A DNA stretch of 64,000 nt from Sedimentisphaera sp050251615 (GCA_050251615.1 JBFWMM010000007.1:14317-78316); one strand, 5' to 3'. Numbered from the stretch's first letter, positions 18,191 to 27,037 are shown. A program made the numbers and translations. Notes: a model not told the origin generated them from the sequence alone.

Positions 18191-18308
18191 AGCACGCATG
18201 ACCTAAGCGAACAAACAAACAGACGTCTGCGTAAACAGCGATATATGTACTTTCAGATCTTTACAAGAGCCTTTTATAACAACTACTATTTTATAAAGGA
18301 ACAAAAAA

Positions 18309-19733
18309 ATGAAGCAAAGATTATCAACTCTTCTGTTGGCAGCGATGTTAGCATTGCCTGCCTGCTCGTTCGCTATCCCCGAATCCTTCGCTCCGATTGT
18401 GGATAAGGTGAATCCGGCAGTGGTCTATATTGAAGTAACGCAGGAGCGACAGGTGCAGAACCCTATCTCGCTGTTCGATCTCTCCCCCTGGGGCAGAGAC
18501 CTGAGACGGTACAGGGAGTACAGTGAGCCTCAAACGGAAATAGTGCGGGGTAGCGGTAGCGGAGCCATCATTGACGCGAAAAATGGCTATGTCCTCACGG
18601 CGGCGCATGTGATACAGGACGTTGACGCGGCGGTGGTACATCTGCCGGACGGGCGCGATTTTGAAGTCATTGATTTCCTCTACGACTCGCAAACGGATGT
18701 AGGGCTGGTTCAGATTGATTTCGGCGATGAGGAGCTGCCGAGCATTTCTCTGGGCGATTCCGACGAGGTGAAAGTGGGCGATTGGGTTCTTGCGATGGGC
18801 TCCCCGCTCGGCAAGGCACTTGCAAACTCCGTGAGCGCGGGTATTGTGAGCGGCAAGGAGCGCAAAAGCGGCATACTCGGCACGCTCGGCATCGAAGATT
18901 TCATCCAGACCGACGCCGTAATCAACCGCGGAAACAGCGGCGGTCCACTGGTTAACATGGACGGCGAAATCATCGGCATAAACTCCAACATCATCAGCCA
19001 GTCAGGCTTCAACGCAGGGCTCGGATTCGCAGTCCCCAGTAACATCGCCAAGGATGTTGTAATGAAGCTCATAGAGGACGGTGTTGTAGTGCGCGGCTGG
19101 CTCGGCGTAACCGTTGCCCCGATCGAAAGCCTCGCTGAAAGCAACAAGGACATAGAGATTCCGGAGGAAGTAGTGGAAAATGGCGGCGCCCTTATCGTAG
19201 ATGTGCTTAAAGACGGCCCTGCGGATAAGGCGGGCATTATGATTGATGATTTCATCATCGAAATCAACGGAAAGCGCATAAGCACTCCCGGTGAAATGAT
19301 CAGGATTATCAGCTCGAATGAACCTGATACAAAGGTGAAATGCACCGTACTGCGCAACGGCAAAAAGAAAGTACTCACCGCCACTCTCGGCGTTCGCCCC
19401 GGCTCCGGCGAAGGCGGCTCCAATGGCGCAATCACAAGAAGAGACCGTACCAGCAGCGCATACAAGAAGCTGGGGATAGCGGTTGAGAAGATTGACAGCA
19501 ATGGCAATAGGCTTGAAGGCGTTGTTGTGAAGTACGTCAAGCCCGGCTCACTGGCAGAGCAGTTCGGAATAGAGCCCGGAGATACGGTTATTGAGGTTGA
19601 CGGCGAGAGCTTCGAGGATACCGCAAGCTTCTATGACCTGCTCGATGATGCGAATGTCGATAAGGGCGTACTGCTGACAGTCAAAACAAAGCGCGGAAAA
19701 ATAAGAAAAGTCTATATAAGGGACTTCGACTGA
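18309..19733 (+). CDS. htrA: HtrA/DegP-family periplasmic serine protease
   Basis: A 474-residue protein with a signal peptide ending about residue 22 (a Cys at 19 could make it a lipoprotein). The trypsin-like triad is complete: His100 (LTAAHVI), Asp130 (TDVGLVQI) and Ser210 (RGNSGGPL). A loop (VQNPISLFDLSPWGRD) between residues 50 and 65 resembles the LA loop. Two PDZ domains follow (about 260-360 with RGWLGV, and 385-474 with LGIAVEKI). HtrA proteins degrade or refold damaged envelope proteins and are usually stress-induced. AAAGGA lies 8 nt before ATG 18309, and an intrinsic terminator follows at 19765-19794. Confidence 0.93.
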   Translation: MKQRLSTLLLAAMLALPACSFAIPESFAPIVDKVNPAVVYIEVTQERQVQNPISLFDLSPWGRDLRRYREYSEPQTEIVRGSGSGAIIDAKNGYVLTAAHVIQDVDAAVVHLPDGRDFEVIDFLYDSQTDVGLVQIDFGDEELPSISLGDSDEVKVGDWVLAMGSPLGKALANSVSAGIVSGKERKSGILGTLGIEDFIQTDAVINRGNSGGPLVNMDGEIIGINSNIISQSGFNAGLGFAVPSNIAKDVVMKLIEDGVVVRGWLGVTVAPIESLAESNKDIEIPEEVVENGGALIVDVLKDGPADKAGIMIDDFIIEINGKRISTPGEMIRIISSNEPDTKVKCTVLRNGKKKVLTATLGVRPGSGEGGSNGAITRRDRTSSAYKKLGIAVEKIDSNGNRLEGVVVKYVKPGSLAEQFGIEPGDTVIEVDGESFEDTASFYDLLDDANVDKGVLLTVKTKRGKIRKVYIRDFD

Positions 19734-19764
19734 TAACACAGCAAGCAACACACTCCTGATAAAG

Positions 19765-19794
19765 GGCGCAGGGTTAGTCCCCTGCGCCTTTTTT
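19765..19794 (+). terminator. Intrinsic terminator of htrA
   Basis: A perfect 9-bp stem, GGCGCAGGG (19765-19773) with CCCTGCGCC (19780-19788), has a 6-nt loop and is followed by six T (19789-19794). Confidence 0.9.
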
Positions 19795-19831
19795 ATTTTA
19801 CACACGCCGCTGTTATGCTCGCATGATTGTC

Positions 19832-19920
19832 ATTCCGTATGCGCCGGCGTTTTTGGACATTGCACATTGGCGGAGCGCTTGCGCGGCTCCGTTGTGCCCG
19901 ATTATCATTGCGCGGGTGAG
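19832..19920. repeat. Dispersed intergenic repeat, copy B1
   Basis: ATTCCGTATGCGCCGGCG at 19832-19849 is found again exactly at 32809-32826, and similarity continues (GGA-ATT-CA-CATT) into GCGGAGCGCTTGCGC, the same block that opens copies A and C. It lies between htrA and the 3' end of the ATP synthase operon and slightly overlaps the end of atpC. Confidence 0.65.
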
Positions 19921-20351
19921 GCGCTGCGGCACATTCCCACAATGCGGAGTATCAGCTCAGCCTTGCGTACGCTTTTCGGCTTATGCTCGGAGGAATGAAG
20001 GTCCGTTTCTATCGTGGTACGGGCGCGTTGCACGAGCAGCTCCAGCTCGCTTTCTTCCATATCTGCCGGCGAAATCACATCATACGCCACAACAGCAAGG
20101 TCGTTATCCGCAATGCGTGCAAAGCCGCCATCGAGGAGAAAGTACCTATCTTCGAGCATATTGTATTCCGAATCCACAAGCCCTTTGGCGCTCATTATGC
20201 CGAGCCCGAGCTGAATAACAATCGGGCAATGCCCGCGAAGTATGCCGACCTGTCCCTCGCTCCCCGGCACAATAACGCTGTTGGCGAGGCATTCGAGCGG
20301 CGTGCTTTCACGCGTCTGGAGGGTGCAGTTAAATCTGGTCTGACCGATCAT
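19905..20351 (-). CDS. atpC: F-type ATP synthase epsilon subunit
   Basis: 148 residues, starting at MIGQTRFNCTLQTRE (ATG 20351), 1 nt after the atpD stop codon. The N-terminal beta-sandwich is typical (PGSEGQVGILRGHCP for the family's G-x-x-G-I-L-x-x-H-x-P, then DGGFARIADNDLAVV); a helical C-terminal part follows (ESELELLVQRARTTIE). Epsilon sits on the central stalk and couples gamma to the c-ring, also inhibiting ATP hydrolysis. It is the last gene of the operon. A longer upstream frame exists but runs inside atpD. Confidence 0.92.
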   Translation of the reverse strand: MIGQTRFNCTLQTRESTPLECLANSVIVPGSEGQVGILRGHCPIVIQLGLGIMSAKGLVDSEYNMLEDRYFLLDGGFARIADNDLAVVAYDVISPADMEESELELLVQRARTTIETDLHSSEHKPKSVRKAELILRIVGMCRSASPAQ

Positions 20352-20352
20352 C

Positions 20353-21771
20353 TCAGAGCCCTTTCGCCTTTTCCGCCGCCTCTTCCACATCGCCGACATA
20401 CATAAACGCCTGTTCGGGGAGGTGGTCCCATTTGCCTGCGGCAATCTGGCGACAGCTCTCAATCGTCTGCTCGGCGGAAACATACTTGCCTTCCATGCCG
20501 GTGAACTGGTGCGTTACCATAAAGGGCTGGGAAAAGAAGCGTTCGAGCTTTCTGGCACGCGAGACCATCTGCTGGTCTTCCTTGCTCAGCTCGTCCACAC
20601 CGAGGATTGAGATGATATCCTGAAGGTCGTTGTAGCGCTGGAGAATTTCGAGCACCTTCTGTGCCGTGTGGTAATGGTCCTGGCCGACTGTGTTCGGGTC
20701 GAGGATGCGCGAGGAGCTTCCCAGCGGGTCAACAGCGGGGTATATGCCCTTCTCCGCAATGGAACGCTTCAATACGACAGATGAATCGAGGTGGGTGAAT
20801 GTCGTGCTGGGGGCGGGGTCTGTGAGGTCGTCCGCGGGCACATACACCGCCTGTACGCTGGTGATGGCACCGGTGGTGGTGGAGGCGATTCGTTCCTGCA
20901 AGAGACCCATTTCGGTTGCCAGGTTGGGCTGATAGCCCACGGCAGAGGGGATTCTACCAAGCAGCGCGGACACCTCGGAGCCTGCCTGCGAGAAACGGAA
21001 TATATTGTCGATAAAGAGCAGCGTATCACCGCCGCCAAGCTCGCAGAGGTATTCTGCCATCGTCATGGCGCTCAGTGCAACGCGCAGCCTCGCTCCGGGC
21101 GGCTCGTTCATCTGGCCGAATACAAGGCAGGTCTGGTCGAGTACGCAACGGTCGGTATTGCCGATAGTGGTCTCTTTCATTTCTCGCCAGAGGTCGTTGC
21201 CTTCGCGCGTACGCTCGCCGACGCCCGCAAAGACCGAATATCCGCCGTGTTTTGTGGCGATGCGGGCGATGAGCTCCTGGATGAGGACTGTCTTGCCGAC
21301 GCCTGCGCCACCGAAGAGGCCGGTCTTGCCGCCCTTAACGAACGGACAGAGCAGATCGACAACCTTAATCCCCGTCTCGAATACCTCGCTCTGCGGGCTC
21401 AGCTGAGTAAACTCGGGCGGATCGCGGTGTATGGAGCGCTTGAGGGCAGTATGCACTTCGCCGAGGCCGTCCACAGGCTCGCCGAGCAGATTGAACACGC
21501 GCCCGAGCGTTTCCTCGCCCACAGGCACGGTTACAGGCGCCCCCGTATCGAGCACTTCAAGCCCGCGCCGCATGCCGAGCGTGGCGCCGAGCGCAACCGC
21601 GCGCACCTTGCCACCTCCAAGAAGCTGTTGCACCTCACCGACAAGCCGCGACTTCTGCCCGTTAAATTCAAATTCCACCACGAGCGCATTATAGACGCTC
21701 GGGATTGAGTTCATTCCAAACTCGGCATCGAATGTGCTGCCGATTACCTGCGTAATTTTTCCAAGATTCAT
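20353..21771 (-). CDS. atpD: F-type ATP synthase beta subunit
   Basis: A 472-residue catalytic subunit of full length. Walker A is GGAGVGKTVL (about residues 153-162); GERTREGNDLW carries the catalytic glutamate region; ALSAMTMAEYL and the DNIFRFSQAGSEVSALLGR motif (with Walker B Asp) are conserved. It forms the alternating alpha3beta3 head on the cytoplasmic side of the membrane. Only 1 nt separates its stop from atpC. Upstream, where gamma and beta genes normally lie close together, a 557-nt gap contains a broken GxxExxY gene bounded by inverted repeats. Confidence 0.97.
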   Translation of the reverse strand: MNLGKITQVIGSTFDAEFGMNSIPSVYNALVVEFEFNGQKSRLVGEVQQLLGGGKVRAVALGATLGMRRGLEVLDTGAPVTVPVGEETLGRVFNLLGEPVDGLGEVHTALKRSIHRDPPEFTQLSPQSEVFETGIKVVDLLCPFVKGGKTGLFGGAGVGKTVLIQELIARIATKHGGYSVFAGVGERTREGNDLWREMKETTIGNTDRCVLDQTCLVFGQMNEPPGARLRVALSAMTMAEYLCELGGGDTLLFIDNIFRFSQAGSEVSALLGRIPSAVGYQPNLATEMGLLQERIASTTTGAITSVQAVYVPADDLTDPAPSTTFTHLDSSVVLKRSIAEKGIYPAVDPLGSSSRILDPNTVGQDHYHTAQKVLEILQRYNDLQDIISILGVDELSKEDQQMVSRARKLERFFSQPFMVTHQFTGMEGKYVSAEQTIESCRQIAAGKWDHLPEQAFMYVGDVEEAAEKAKGL

Positions 21772-21794
21772 ATTTAATCCGGTTTATCTTTTTA

Positions 21795-22320
21795 TTAACC
21801 GCGAAGCTCGCGAAGATTTCTTATTTCTGGCCAAGCCGAAATTTCAGCTTCATTATTAATTCCTGCACGTTTATCTGCTCAGAGCAAATCTTTTAAGCCC
21901 GTTTTTAAGCAGCTTCACATTAAAGTTTATTAGTAATCCCTCTTCTATGCCTGAGAGTTTCATATACGATAAAACCTGAGCCACGTGAACGGAGTTGAGT
22001 TCATCTACACTTTTCAACTCTACAACGAGATTCTTCTCCACTACGACATCCATCCTGTAGCCTCAATCAAGCTTGCAGCCTTTATAAATTACCGGTAAAG
22101 GTTGCTCCATCTCAAACTTTATCCCGTTGATAGCAAGCTCGTGGCACAAGCACAGGCGATACGCGGACTCAAGCAAACCGGGGCCCAGTGCTTTATGGAC
22201 TTCAATAGCGCACCCGATAACTCGCTTTGACAGCTCGCTGAACTCAGATTGGTCCAACATATTTTTCCTTTCTTCGCGCTCTTCGCGTGCTTCGCGGTTA
22301 ATTAAAAACTTCGCGGTTAA
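21795..22320. mobile_element. Inverted-repeat-bounded unit carrying a GxxExxY gene inside the atp operon
   Basis: The left end, 21795-21815 (TTAACCGCGAAG then CTCGCGAAG), is the reverse complement of 22281-22301 with one mismatch in 21 positions. Extra CGCGAAG units follow at 22271-22281 and a second partial copy at 22309-22320. Between them lies a single GxxExxY gene (21871-22260) in operon orientation. The unit fills the space between the atpG stop (22329) and the atpD start (21771). No target duplication or transposase is visible. Terminal inverted repeats around a small ORF suggest an inserted, possibly mobile unit. Confidence 0.65.
21871..22260 (-). pseudogene. GxxExxY-family gene interrupted by an in-frame TGA
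   Basis: The gene starts at ATG 22260 (after AAAGGA) with MLDQSEFSELSKRVIGCAIE and the signature GPGLLESAY (G-x-x-E-x-x-Y). After 65 codons, at 22063-22065, there is a TGA; the same frame then continues without shift as GYRMDVVVEKNLVVELKSV to a second stop at 21871-21873, giving the family's normal length of about 125-130 residues. A cysteine is common at the TGA position in relatives as I recall them, so one base change (TGC or TGT to TGA) explains it. The family is nuclease-like in fold (PD-(D/E)XK-type relation has been suggested); function unknown. Confidence 0.8.
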
Positions 22321-22328
22321 CCTCAAGG

Positions 22329-23222
22329 CTATTCCAAAGCCAACGTGCCGCCGATGATGTCTATAAGGTCGTTTGTTATGCTTCCCTGGCGGGCTCGGTT
22401 GTACTCGGCGTTGAGATCGGCGATCATATCTTCGGCGCTGTCGGTCGCGCTCTTCATTGCCACAACCCTCGCCAGATGATCGCTGAGGGCCGAATCCACG
22501 AAGCACTCGGCCACTGCCGTACGTATCATTATGCGGGCAAGCGCTTCAAACATATCTTCCGAGGCGGGCTCTGTCTCAAAGCTACTTGGCTCGGCGGTCC
22601 AGGGCCAGATAACTGTAGCGCGGGTGGTGAGGTCGTCGATGAGATCCGCCACGGGCAGAATGCTGAGCGTCTGCGGCTTCTGCGAAGCGAGCGAGTAGAA
22701 ATTCGTATAGACCACGCCGAAATAATCGATTTCCTTCTTCAGGTACATTTCAATAAACTCATCACTCATCGCGTCTGCCTGTTCGAGCGATGGTATGCCG
22801 TCGATACCCGTAAACTCCTTCTCGGGCTTAATGCCGCGCTGCCTGAGATATTGCGTGGGCTTCTTCCCGCAAACATAGAGCTTCAGCTCCTTGCGCAGAC
22901 GTTTGGCACGCTTTATATGCACCTCAATCATGTGGTTGAGCTGGGAATTGAAGCCGCCGTTGAGGCCGCGGTCTGCACCGATTACCAGCACAGCGAGAAC
23001 GCCTGAGTCGTTGCTGTCCACAAGCGGGCTCTCTATGTTTTCGATGCCCGTCAGCATAAGGAACGCAAGCTCGGCAAGTGAGTTGTAGAAACGGCGACCA
23101 CTTCGGTATCTCTGAAGATACTTGCGGTAGCGCGAGGTGGAGATCATCTCCATCGTGCGCGTTACCTTGTGGATATTGGAAACCGCCTTTTTCCTTTGTA
23201 GTATCTGCCTTATGCTCGCCAT
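22329..23222 (-). CDS. atpG: F-type ATP synthase gamma subunit
   Basis: A 297-residue central-stalk subunit. The N-terminal helix (MASIRQILQRKKAVSNIHKVTRTMEMIS) and C-terminal helix (MKSATDSAEDMIADLNAEYNRARQGSITNDLIDI-type, residues about 260-293) are the conserved coiled-coil that rotates inside alpha3beta3. ALVVGADRGLNGGFN-like sequence matches the family's GLCGGFN block. It starts 7 nt after the atpA stop. Downstream comes the inverted-repeat unit rather than atpD directly. Confidence 0.95.
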   Translation of the reverse strand: MASIRQILQRKKAVSNIHKVTRTMEMISTSRYRKYLQRYRSGRRFYNSLAELAFLMLTGIENIESPLVDSNDSGVLAVLVIGADRGLNGGFNSQLNHMIEVHIKRAKRLRKELKLYVCGKKPTQYLRQRGIKPEKEFTGIDGIPSLEQADAMSDEFIEMYLKKEIDYFGVVYTNFYSLASQKPQTLSILPVADLIDDLTTRATVIWPWTAEPSSFETEPASEDMFEALARIMIRTAVAECFVDSALSDHLARVVAMKSATDSAEDMIADLNAEYNRARQGSITNDLIDIIGGTLALE

Positions 23223-23229
23223 CAGCCTA

Positions 23230-24753
23230 TCAGACTCCGAACGAGAATTTATAGATGTTTTTGTACATATCTATTACGGAGAGCAGGCCTTCGGACAGCT
23301 CATCGCTGATCTTGCCGGTCGTTTCGATTTCTTCGAAGTACTCGCCTGCCTCAAGCCTGATCCAGGCCAGCATATCGCGAAGGAAAGCGGTAACGTTTTC
23401 CACCTCAACATCATCAAGCGCACCCTTTGAGCCCGCGAAGATTGATATAACCTGCGCCGCCACGCTCATCGGCGAAAATTGCGGTTGTTTGAGCAGCTCC
23501 ACCATCCGATATCCGCGGTCGAGTTGCGCCTGCGAAAAGGAATCGAGGTCTGTGCCGAGGCGGGCAAAGTCTTCCAGCTCGCGAAAGCTTGCAAGGTCAA
23601 GGCGCAGTCTTCCGGCCACTTTCTTCATCGCGGGCACCTGCGCATTGCCGCCCACACGGCTCACGCTTATGCCCACATCAATCGCCGGCCTGATACCCGC
23701 GAGGAACAAATCGCGCTGAAGGTAGATCTGGCCGTCGGTGATGGAGATCAAATTCGTTGGGATGTACGCAGAAACCTGCCCCTCGAGCGTTTCAATAATA
23801 GGCAGAGCGGTCAGGGAGCCGCCGCCAAGCTCATCGCTCAGCTTTACGCCTCTTTCAAGAAGCCGGCTGTGGAGGTAGAAAATATCGCCGGGATATGCCT
23901 CACGCCCCGGCGGACGCCTCAGCAAAAGGCTCATCTCGCGGTATGCAACTGCGTGTTTGGATAAATCGTCATAAACGCAGAGCGTGTCCGTGCCGTCTTC
24001 ATACATAAAATACTCGGCAATCGCGCACCCGCAATATGGAGCGATGTACTGGAGCGGCGCGGTGTCTGCGGCGGTCGCCGCAACGATTACGGTATATTCG
24101 AGAGCGCCGTGTTTACGCAGCACCTCAACCACCTCTGCGACGGTTGATTCCTTCTGGCCTATGGCCACATATACGCAGATAACGCCTTTGCCCTTCTGGT
24201 TGATTATTGTATCCAGAGCGATAGCGGTCTTACCGGTTTTTCGGTCTCCGATGATGAGCTCTCTCTGGCCGCGACCTATCGGAATCATCGCATCCACGCT
24301 CGTTATGCCGGTGTGCAGGGGCTGCTTCACAGGCTGCCGGCCGGCAATTCCCACGCTTGCCGCATCAACGAGGCGATAGCTCTCGGCCTCTATCGGGCCC
24401 TTGCCGTCGAGCGGTGTACAGAGAGGGTCAACCACTCTTCCCAGCAAACCTCTACCCGCCGGAACCGCAAGCACTTTACCTGTCGCCTTGACGGGCGAAC
24501 CCTCGCTGATTTTGGAGAAATCACCGTAGATAACAGCTCCTATGCCATCTTCCTCGAGGTTGAACACCTCTCCGGACACTCCACCCTCGAATTCGAGTAT
24601 CTCGCCGGACATCGCGTTGTCAAGGCCATAGATTCTGGCGATGCCGTCACCCAGCTCCGTTACCCTACCGACCGTTGAAACATCAATGTCCTTCCGGTAG
24701 GAACTGATCTCTTTCTTTATCAGCGAGCTTATTTCCTGAACGTCTATTTTCAT
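23230..24753 (-). CDS. atpA: F-type ATP synthase alpha subunit
   Basis: 507 residues, the normal length. It shows the N-terminal beta-barrel (VGRVTELGDGIARIYGLDNAMSGE), Walker A GDRKTGKTAIA (about 169-179), PYCGCAIAEYFMYEDG, and the arginine-finger-bearing segment SVSRVGGNAQVPAMKKVAG. Alpha is the non-catalytic partner of beta and binds regulatory nucleotide. The delta gene stops 13 nt before its start. Confidence 0.97.
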   Translation of the reverse strand: MKIDVQEISSLIKKEISSYRKDIDVSTVGRVTELGDGIARIYGLDNAMSGEILEFEGGVSGEVFNLEEDGIGAVIYGDFSKISEGSPVKATGKVLAVPAGRGLLGRVVDPLCTPLDGKGPIEAESYRLVDAASVGIAGRQPVKQPLHTGITSVDAMIPIGRGQRELIIGDRKTGKTAIALDTIINQKGKGVICVYVAIGQKESTVAEVVEVLRKHGALEYTVIVAATAADTAPLQYIAPYCGCAIAEYFMYEDGTDTLCVYDDLSKHAVAYREMSLLLRRPPGREAYPGDIFYLHSRLLERGVKLSDELGGGSLTALPIIETLEGQVSAYIPTNLISITDGQIYLQRDLFLAGIRPAIDVGISVSRVGGNAQVPAMKKVAGRLRLDLASFRELEDFARLGTDLDSFSQAQLDRGYRMVELLKQPQFSPMSVAAQVISIFAGSKGALDDVEVENVTAFLRDMLAWIRLEAGEYFEEIETTGKISDELSEGLLSVIDMYKNIYKFSFGV

Positions 24754-24766
24754 TTTACGTTTACTT

Positions 24767-25327
24767 TCACGCAGAGGTCCCGAAGCGCTTTTTCACACCC
24801 GAGAGAATCTTGTTCATATTGTTGCGAACGGAGTTGTCGATAACAGTGTCGTTATGCTCTATTATCACGCCCCCGAGAATGCCGGCATCTATGCGGTACT
24901 CGAAGCAGGCCTTCACCCCGACAATCTCTTTCACGGAGGCCTCAAAATCCTGCTTCGCCTCTTTGCTCAGCTCCGCAGACAGGGTAACAAGCACCTGCTC
25001 AACTCCCTCGATCCTGGCAAGCAGAGCAACATAAGCGCTGAGCACCTTGCCGACGAAGGAAACGCGCCTGCGCCTTGCCATACTCACAAGCAGGCCAAGG
25101 GTATAATCGTTGACGCGGCCTTGGAGCGTGTTTTCAAGCACCTGCTTTTTTTCGTGAAACTGCACAAAGGGGCTGTCGAAGAAGGCTTTTTCCTCCTTGC
25201 CGAGAAAATCCACACACGCCTCAAGCTCATCATGGAGCTTCTCGACAAGATCGTTTTCCGAGGCGATCTCAAAAAATGGCTCGGCATAGGCCAGCGCAAT
25301 CATCTGCTCTCTGTTAATAGCGCCCAA
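24767..25327 (-). CDS. atpH: F-type ATP synthase delta subunit
   Basis: 186 residues, matching the delta/OSCP family: a helical N-terminal half (AYAEPFFEIASENDLVEKL, then LLVSMARRRRVSFVGKVLSAYVAL) and the C-terminal signature region with DAGILGGVIIEHNDTVIDNSVRNN. Delta ties the b-subunit stator to the top of the alpha3beta3 head. It lies 4 nt downstream of atpF. Confidence 0.93.
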   Translation of the reverse strand: MGAINREQMIALAYAEPFFEIASENDLVEKLHDELEACVDFLGKEEKAFFDSPFVQFHEKKQVLENTLQGRVNDYTLGLLVSMARRRRVSFVGKVLSAYVALLARIEGVEQVLVTLSAELSKEAKQDFEASVKEIVGVKACFEYRIDAGILGGVIIEHNDTVIDNSVRNNMNKILSGVKKRFGTSA

Positions 25328-25331
25328 TGGC

Positions 25332-25934
25332 TCATTCCTCTCCGGCTCTGGCCAGCTTAAACTTCTCCACAGCCTCGCTGATGAGCTTTTCGTTATCTTC
25401 AGGCGTTATCACTCGGCCGATAATACGGCTGCCAAGCATGCAGACAATATCGCCTGCCTCGTCAATGAGAGCGCTTCGAGCAAGCCCTGCGGCTTTCTGC
25501 GCATCTGCTCTTGCCTTCGCCTTGATGGCATCGGCCTCCTGCATGGCTTTCGTGATTACATCGCGACTCTTCAGATCGGCCTCGGCAACCCTCTGCTGAA
25601 CAAGCTTCTTGCCCTCGTTTTCCGCTTCACTCAGTTTCGCCTTATACTGCTCAAGCGTGCCCATGGCCTCGGCGTTTGTCTTCTCGGCCCTTGAGATTTC
25701 GCCCTCAATATGCTCCTGCCGCCCTTTAAGCGCCGCAAGCATAGGCTTCCAAACAAACTTGCCGAGAATGAGGATTAAAAGCCCGAACCAGACAAGCGTC
25801 CAGACAGACTCGCTGAGGTAGCCGCTGAAAAGATTCAGCTTCTCCTCCGTCTCGCCGGCAAGCTCTGCGGCCTGCTCGGAAGCAAACACGGCGCGCGAGA
25901 TGAACAGTAAAATTATAATCCTGATTTTTTTCAT
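25332..25934 (-). CDS. atpF: F-type ATP synthase b subunit
   Basis: 200 residues from ATG 25934 (MKKIRIIILLFISRAVFA). The first 20 residues look like a signal or extra membrane segment, then the usual single TM helix (SVWTLVWFGLLILILGKFVWKPML, about 43-66) and a long charged helix (KAMQEADAIKAKARADAQKAAG) that forms the peripheral stalk. One b gene only is present, so the stator is probably a b homodimer. The signal-like N-terminus, also seen in some other bacteria, may be cleaved. Confidence 0.93.
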   Translation of the reverse strand: MKKIRIIILLFISRAVFASEQAAELAGETEEKLNLFSGYLSESVWTLVWFGLLILILGKFVWKPMLAALKGRQEHIEGEISRAEKTNAEAMGTLEQYKAKLSEAENEGKKLVQQRVAEADLKSRDVITKAMQEADAIKAKARADAQKAAGLARSALIDEAGDIVCMLGSRIIGRVITPEDNEKLISEAVEKFKLARAGEE

Positions 25935-25957
25935 AAATCCGCAATCCGGTTGCGTTC

Positions 25958-26239
25958 TCACATGAAGAACAGCGGCAGCATACAGATAATCAGGCCGATA
26001 AGCGTAGCGCCTTCGATAAGTGACGCGGCAATGAGCATACAGGTAAAGATCCTGCCGCCGGCCTCGGGCTGCCTTGCTATTGCTTCTGTTGCCCGGCCGG
26101 CGAGATTGCCGATACCAAGCCCCGCCCCGATTACAATAAGCCCGCAACCAAGCAGGCCGCCGAGCATCACAATCCCTTTGTCGTCAATGTCTATATTGAC
26201 TTCCGCCAGGAGCGCCGGCAATGCTAAGAGTAAATTCAT
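25958..26239 (-). CDS. atpE: F-type ATP synthase c subunit
   Basis: A 93-residue two-helix proteolipid. Helix 1 has the Gly-rich GAGLGIGNLAGRATEAIA, the loop is RQPEAGGR (family RQP), and helix 2 carries the ion-binding Glu in IAASLIEGATLIGLII. The residue after that Glu is Gly rather than Ser/Thr, and no Gln appears at the helix-1 ligand position, so the Na+-binding set seen in Ilyobacter-type rings is absent; proton coupling is inferred. Confidence 0.95.
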   Translation of the reverse strand: MNLLLALPALLAEVNIDIDDKGIVMLGGLLGCGLIVIGAGLGIGNLAGRATEAIARQPEAGGRIFTCMLIAASLIEGATLIGLIICMLPLFFM

Positions 26240-26254
26240 AAAAAACCTTTCTGT

Positions 26255-27037
26255 TTAATGGTCCTGGTGAATTGCCATACCAATGTAAATCGTTGTGAGA
26301 AAAGTGAATATATACGCCTGCAGGAACGCGACAAACAGTTCCAGCATACTTATCAGAGTTGCCACCGACAACGAGACCGAAGCGGCGAGTATGTTCTTGA
26401 AGAAGAAAATAAAGCTCAGTATCACCGCGAGCATCATATGCCCCGCGAACAGGTTGGCGAAGAGCCTTATCGCCAGAGAAAACATCCTTATAAACGAGCT
26501 TAGCACTTCAAGCATCATTATAAAGGGGTATATCACTATGGGCACCTTGGGGCAAAAATTTTTGATGTAGTTCCAAATGCCGTTCTCCAGGATGCCGGCG
26601 GTGTGGAAAAAGATAAAGGAAAACAGCGCCAGAGCACCCGTAACGAAGATGTTGCCCGTTGCCGCGCCGACGATATGGTTTTTCTTGTGCGTGATGATGA
26701 AAATAATCTTGTCCAGCGGCACCATACCGAGGAGGTTCATCGTGAGGATGAAGAAGAAAAGAGTCCAGAGAACGGGGACATACTTATCGGTCTGGGCGTA
26801 CAGGAATGGGCGGGCCATATCCTCTCTGATATACTCGCATATTGCCTCTACGGCGTTGCCGAAGCCCCTGCGCACGAGCGGTTGGCCGGAACAGGTGAGC
26901 GGAAGAATGACAAGCAGCAGAAGCGAAGCAATCGTTATCATCACCATGTGCGAGGTGAAGACGAAACCGCCCCAGCGGAAAAGCTCCTTTGTAAGTATTT
27001 CCTCAAGCGGGTTTGCTATCATCAATAAGTATGTCAT
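26255..27037 (-). CDS. atpB: F-type ATP synthase a subunit
   Basis: 260 residues from ATG 27037 (GAGAAAG upstream). It has five to six membrane segments; the key Arg of the proton half-channels is in FSLAIRLFANLFAGHMML (family LRLFGNMxAGH), and the last helix has AYIFTFLTTIYIGMAIHQDH. This subunit carries protons past the c-ring. Its start lies inside the end of the preceding atpI-like gene (stop at 27003), suggesting translational coupling. Confidence 0.95.
   Translation of the reverse strand: MTYLLMIANPLEEILTKELFRWGGFVFTSHMVMITIASLLLLVILPLTCSGQPLVRRGFGNAVEAICEYIREDMARPFLYAQTDKYVPVLWTLFFFILTMNLLGMVPLDKIIFIITHKKNHIVGAATGNIFVTGALALFSFIFFHTAGILENGIWNYIKNFCPKVPIVIYPFIMMLEVLSSFIRMFSLAIRLFANLFAGHMMLAVILSFIFFFKNILAASVSLSVATLISMLELFVAFLQAYIFTFLTTIYIGMAIHQDH

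Noticed and set aside
19905..20483. Longer 192-residue reading of atpC
   Set aside because: The first 44 residues overlap atpD in another frame and are basic low-quality sequence; the epsilon fold starts at ATG 20351, 1 nt after the atpD stop.
22063..22065. Selenocysteine reading of the TGA in the GxxExxY gene
   Set aside because: No convincing bacterial SECIS hairpin follows the TGA within about 40 nt, and the family has no known selenoproteins; a nonsense mutation is simpler.
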